Made by a program: the position numbers and the translations under genes. Positions 61,388 to 64,000 of a stretch of DNA of 64,000 nucleotides are shown one piece after another. Every line of letters starts with the position of its first letter. Position 1 is the stretch's first letter. Under the pieces are notes generated by a model. It was not told the origin of the DNA, did not search any database, and was given only the letters and a program-made list of their open reading frames with translations. The stretch is from Adonisia turfae CCMR0081 (GTDB lineage Bacteria; Cyanobacteriota; Cyanobacteriia; Phormidesmidales; Phormidesmidaceae): contig NZ_QXHD01000004.1 in NCBI RefSeq assembly GCF_011009555.1, positions 1,339,910 through 1,403,909 on the forward strand, written 5' to 3'.

Positions 61388-64000
61388 ATGGTGGATCATA
61401 GCTATGATCAGTCTTCTCTATTGGAGACTAGTCATCTAGACGGCAGTCACCTCAACTTGGCAACAGCTGAATCCCCATTGGGTCCGGTGTTGCCAAGATC
61501 TTCCCAGTCAGCAGGCGCGATTGCAGTAGACGCACCGCCACCCATTGATCTTGCACCAGCACCCTTGCTTGGTGAGGAGAGCGCTGTTCTGTCTGAAGTC
61601 TCTTTAGACGCTGAAACTCACACAGCCCATGGCAGTACAGTGCAGCAAGACAGTCTGACGGGATTGAGAGAAGACAGCGATCCACTCGTGAGTGCATTTA
61701 TCGGCATCGGTTGCATCTTTCGAGTGCCAGATTTAACAATCGCCCCCGAAGCAGAGCTGCGTAGTAATCCGGATGGGACAGTCACGGTGAGCTGGGCCGT
61801 AACCAACAACCGCACGAGAACTCAATGTGCCGATGTGGCGGCCAACAGTTTTTTCAATCGGTTTTGGCTCTCTTCTGATCCAACTTTAGATGTTACAACA
61901 GACACTGCAATCCCCGTGGTTGGCGGTCCGAATATTGACGACACTTACTACACCAATCAGCAGGCAATTGCCGCAGGCGCAACCTCTGCTTTCCGTGAAG
62001 AAACATTGGTGCTGAGTGGCGATCAACAGTATTTAATACTGTCTGTCAATCAGCCGCAAAATATTGGGGAATCAGACTATAACAACAATATTTTTGTGTT
62101 TGATTTACAGGGGTTGGAGCAACCCATAGGGGCTACACCGCTGGGTGATACCAGCTTTAACCAAAGCAATAACTGTGCTGCTGAATTTGATGTCGACGTC
62201 AATTCCAGAGTTGAGATGCACTCTGGGGCATTGACAGAGACCCACACCCTGACGGCCTATCAATCCCAGGGCCGAGCCCGAGCCCTTACCCTGCACTATG
62301 ACTCTACCGCCGCTGACGTTCGCCCCATTGTGCATTTTGCCTATGAGAACGTGCAAGATGCGCCGGGGACACAGTTGATGATTGCAAAAATGAGTATCCA
62401 GGCCGGAGATACAACCATCGCTCTGCCAGGGTACACGGGCGATCAGTTTGGCTTAACCGGTGGAGAGAACTTTTGGAGTGTGCCAGATCAAGACAATGCG
62501 GTGGTGCAGGGAGCGCTCCAGGCCGATTTGCGAAATCAGGCTTCGGGGGTCTACACATACCAGGTTGATCGAGACATTCAAACCTTTGACCCGGCGGGCA
62601 CCTTTGACCCTCTGCGGCACACCACCACAGGCACCTTTACGGTGGTGAACCGAGCGGGCAGTCCTTTTGGCAACGGCTGGAGCCTGGGGGATTGGCAGGA
62701 AATTGTGGTCAATGCCGACAATTCAGTGCTGCTAATTGATGGAGACGGTACCCACCAGATTTTTCAGGCCCCGACTGAGGTCGGGGGCGTCTACGGGTCT
62801 CCTGCGGGCGACTATTCACGGCTGGAGCGGCTTGCTGATGGTACGTTTCGTCGCACCCTAAAAGATCAAACGGTGACAACCTTTAACGCGCGCAATCAGC
62901 TGGCTACCGTGCAAGATCGCAATGGCAACACCCTCACCTACCTCTATGACACCGAGGGTAAGCTCATCACCATGCGCGATGCCGTCGGGCTAGAAACAAC
63001 ATTTACCTATACCGAGGGTCGGGTCACGACCATTACCGACCCCGCCGGTCGACAAACCCAGCTAGCCTACGACCCCGCTGGCAACCTGCAAAGCATCACC
63101 GACCCCGATGCCGCCGTTCGTACCTGGGAGTATGACAACAACTTCCGCATGACCGCAGAGGTCGATCAGCGGGGCCATCGAGAAACAACCGAGTACGATG
63201 GCTTTGGTCGTGTTGACCGCTCGATACGCCGGGACGGCAGCGTCATCGACATTGACCCAATTCAGGTGAAGGGGCTGTATCTACCCAGTCAAACGATCGA
63301 TCCCACCACCGCGCCGCTGGCATTTACCCCCACGGCCACAGAAATTATTACGCCCACCGCTACCCAGACGGATGGTCGGGGAAATGTGGAGGTCTTTACC
63401 CTAAACAAGGCCGGTAATCTGCTGAATCAAACCGACGCGGTGGGTAACGTGCTCACCCTTGAGCGCGACTGTAGCTGTGGCCGGGTATCTGCCATGGTGG
63501 ATGGCACGGGCGATCGCACCACCATTACCTACGATGACCAGGGTAACCCTAACCAGATTGTCGATAGTCTTTCTGGGGCCGCTGGCCGCCAGCAGGTCTT
63601 TGATTCCCAGTTTAATCAGCTGATTCAAGCCACCGATGAACTGGGCCGCCAGACCCTGCATGAACTGGATGCCACGGGCAATATTATCGAGATTCGTCAG
63701 GTGGTGGGCGAAGTGGGTGGCACGGACGACCGGGTCACCAGTCTGACCTACCTGGGTGACGGGCTGGTGGATACGGTGACGGACGCCCTGGGGCGGATTA
63801 CCAATTTTGACTATGACGCGCGCGGTCTGGTCACCACAATTACCACGGCCCAGGGCACCGCAGACGAGGCGGTTGAGCGCTATGAGTATGACAGTGCTGG
63901 CAACCAGAGCGCCTTTATCGATGCGCGGGGCAATCGCACCACCTTTGAGTACGACGGACGCAATCGCCTGATTGAAATGGTGGAGGCTGACCCCGATGGC
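61388..64000 (+). CDS. RHS/YD-repeat protein (3' end outside window)
   Basis: The frame is open from ATG 61388 (AGGAAG upstream) to the last base, 871 codons so far. After an acidic, unstructured lead (about 1-110) comes a CARDB-like beta-sandwich (PDLTIAPEAELRSNPDG to NNNIFVFDL, about 120-240). A spacer domain follows, then from about residue 410 an array of YD repeats (GNTLTYLYDTEGKLITMRDA, GRQTQLAYDPAGNLQSITD, GNRTTFEYDGRNRLIEM). RHS proteins form hollow shells that often hold a C-terminal toxin, but that end lies beyond the window. No classical signal peptide is present. The strong G+C-rich codon use of the array differs from the preceding genes. Confidence 0.92.
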   Translation, partial: MVDHSYDQSSLLETSHLDGSHLNLATAESPLGPVLPRSSQSAGAIAVDAPPPIDLAPAPLLGEESAVLSEVSLDAETHTAHGSTVQQDSLTGLREDSDPLVSAFIGIGCIFRVPDLTIAPEAELRSNPDGTVTVSWAVTNNRTRTQCADVAANSFFNRFWLSSDPTLDVTTDTAIPVVGGPNIDDTYYTNQQAIAAGATSAFREETLVLSGDQQYLILSVNQPQNIGESDYNNNIFVFDLQGLEQPIGATPLGDTSFNQSNNCAAEFDVDVNSRVEMHSGALTETHTLTAYQSQGRARALTLHYDSTAADVRPIVHFAYENVQDAPGTQLMIAKMSIQAGDTTIALPGYTGDQFGLTGGENFWSVPDQDNAVVQGALQADLRNQASGVYTYQVDRDIQTFDPAGTFDPLRHTTTGTFTVVNRAGSPFGNGWSLGDWQEIVVNADNSVLLIDGDGTHQIFQAPTEVGGVYGSPAGDYSRLERLADGTFRRTLKDQTVTTFNARNQLATVQDRNGNTLTYLYDTEGKLITMRDAVGLETTFTYTEGRVTTITDPAGRQTQLAYDPAGNLQSITDPDAAVRTWEYDNNFRMTAEVDQRGHRETTEYDGFGRVDRSIRRDGSVIDIDPIQVKGLYLPSQTIDPTTAPLAFTPTATEIITPTATQTDGRGNVEVFTLNKAGNLLNQTDAVGNVLTLERDCSCGRVSAMVDGTGDRTTITYDDQGNPNQIVDSLSGAAGRQQVFDSQFNQLIQATDELGRQTLHELDATGNIIEIRQVVGEVGGTDDRVTSLTYLGDGLVDTVTDALGRITNFDYDARGLVTTITTAQGTADEAVERYEYDSAGNQSAFIDARGNRTTFEYDGRNRLIEMVEADPDG

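Noticed and set aside
1..64000. tRNA, rRNA and CRISPR loci
   Set aside because: Intergenic stretches were read for T-loop-like GGTTCGA patterns, rRNA-like blocks and regularly spaced repeats. None was convincing.

Overview
The window reads as a cyanobacterial chromosome segment. HIP1-type GCGATCGC octamers recur throughout. Several families are typically cyanobacterial: a DICT-GAF sensor, an Anbu-type proteasome-like peptidase, AAA-like regulators with a vWA-MoxR-associated N-terminus, cyanobactin maturation enzymes, and a CruE/CruH-like aromatic carotenoid pair. I cannot fix the genus from the sequence alone.

Layout. 1-1.7 kb: 3' part of an OmpR-type response regulator, then a secreted Spy/CpxP-like protein. 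1.7-14.8 kb (minus strand): a surface glycan locus with a GT39-type membrane glycosyltransferase, a GT2, a Wzx-like flippase, a sulfotransferase, a hexapeptide acyltransferase, an extended SDR, a hydrolase-methyltransferase fusion, a YdjM-like protein, a GlpD-like enzyme, and a GT4 glycosyltransferase broken by two in-frame stops. 15-22.6 kb: housekeeping (dnaG, a lysozyme/C39 peptidase, YraN, queA, a HerA-like ATPase), then an IS remnant. 22.9-28.8 kb: a minus-strand ParA / glsA / Cache-HAMP-PAS operon, a truncated PAS copy, and a Tat-exported flavin amine oxidase.

28.8-51.5 kb is the most interesting part. It holds a RiPP gene cluster built on cyanobactin parts. On the minus strand the order is PatA-like protease, three PatE-like precursors, a small PatB-like protein, a 1147-residue LamG/beta-trefoil protein, a PatD-type ThiF-YcaO cyclodehydratase, a stand-alone SagB-type oxidase, and a second, unusual PatA/PatG-type protease. 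An AAA regulator lies downstream. The precursors keep the classical cyanobactin leader and the recognition sequences at both core borders. Their predicted cores, however, are 30-34 residues, Gly/Phe-rich and conserved, unlike the short hypervariable cores of known cyanobactins. Upstream lie a secreted ammonia-lyase-fold protein lacking the Ala-Ser-Gly cofactor triad, and three plus-strand genes for two choice-of-anchor-K-like proteins and a beta-helix protein. A motif of GTCGG boxes spaced every 9 bp recurs in front of the transcription units of this region and may tie them into one regulon.

51.6-64 kb: an IS with a frameshifted transposase, a membrane protein behind a Pho-box-like repeat, an ABC-2 permease, a CruE/CruH-like pair, a DICT-GAF protein, an Anbu peptidase, and the first 871 codons of an RHS/YD-repeat protein cut off by the window end. 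No rRNA, tRNA or CRISPR array was seen.
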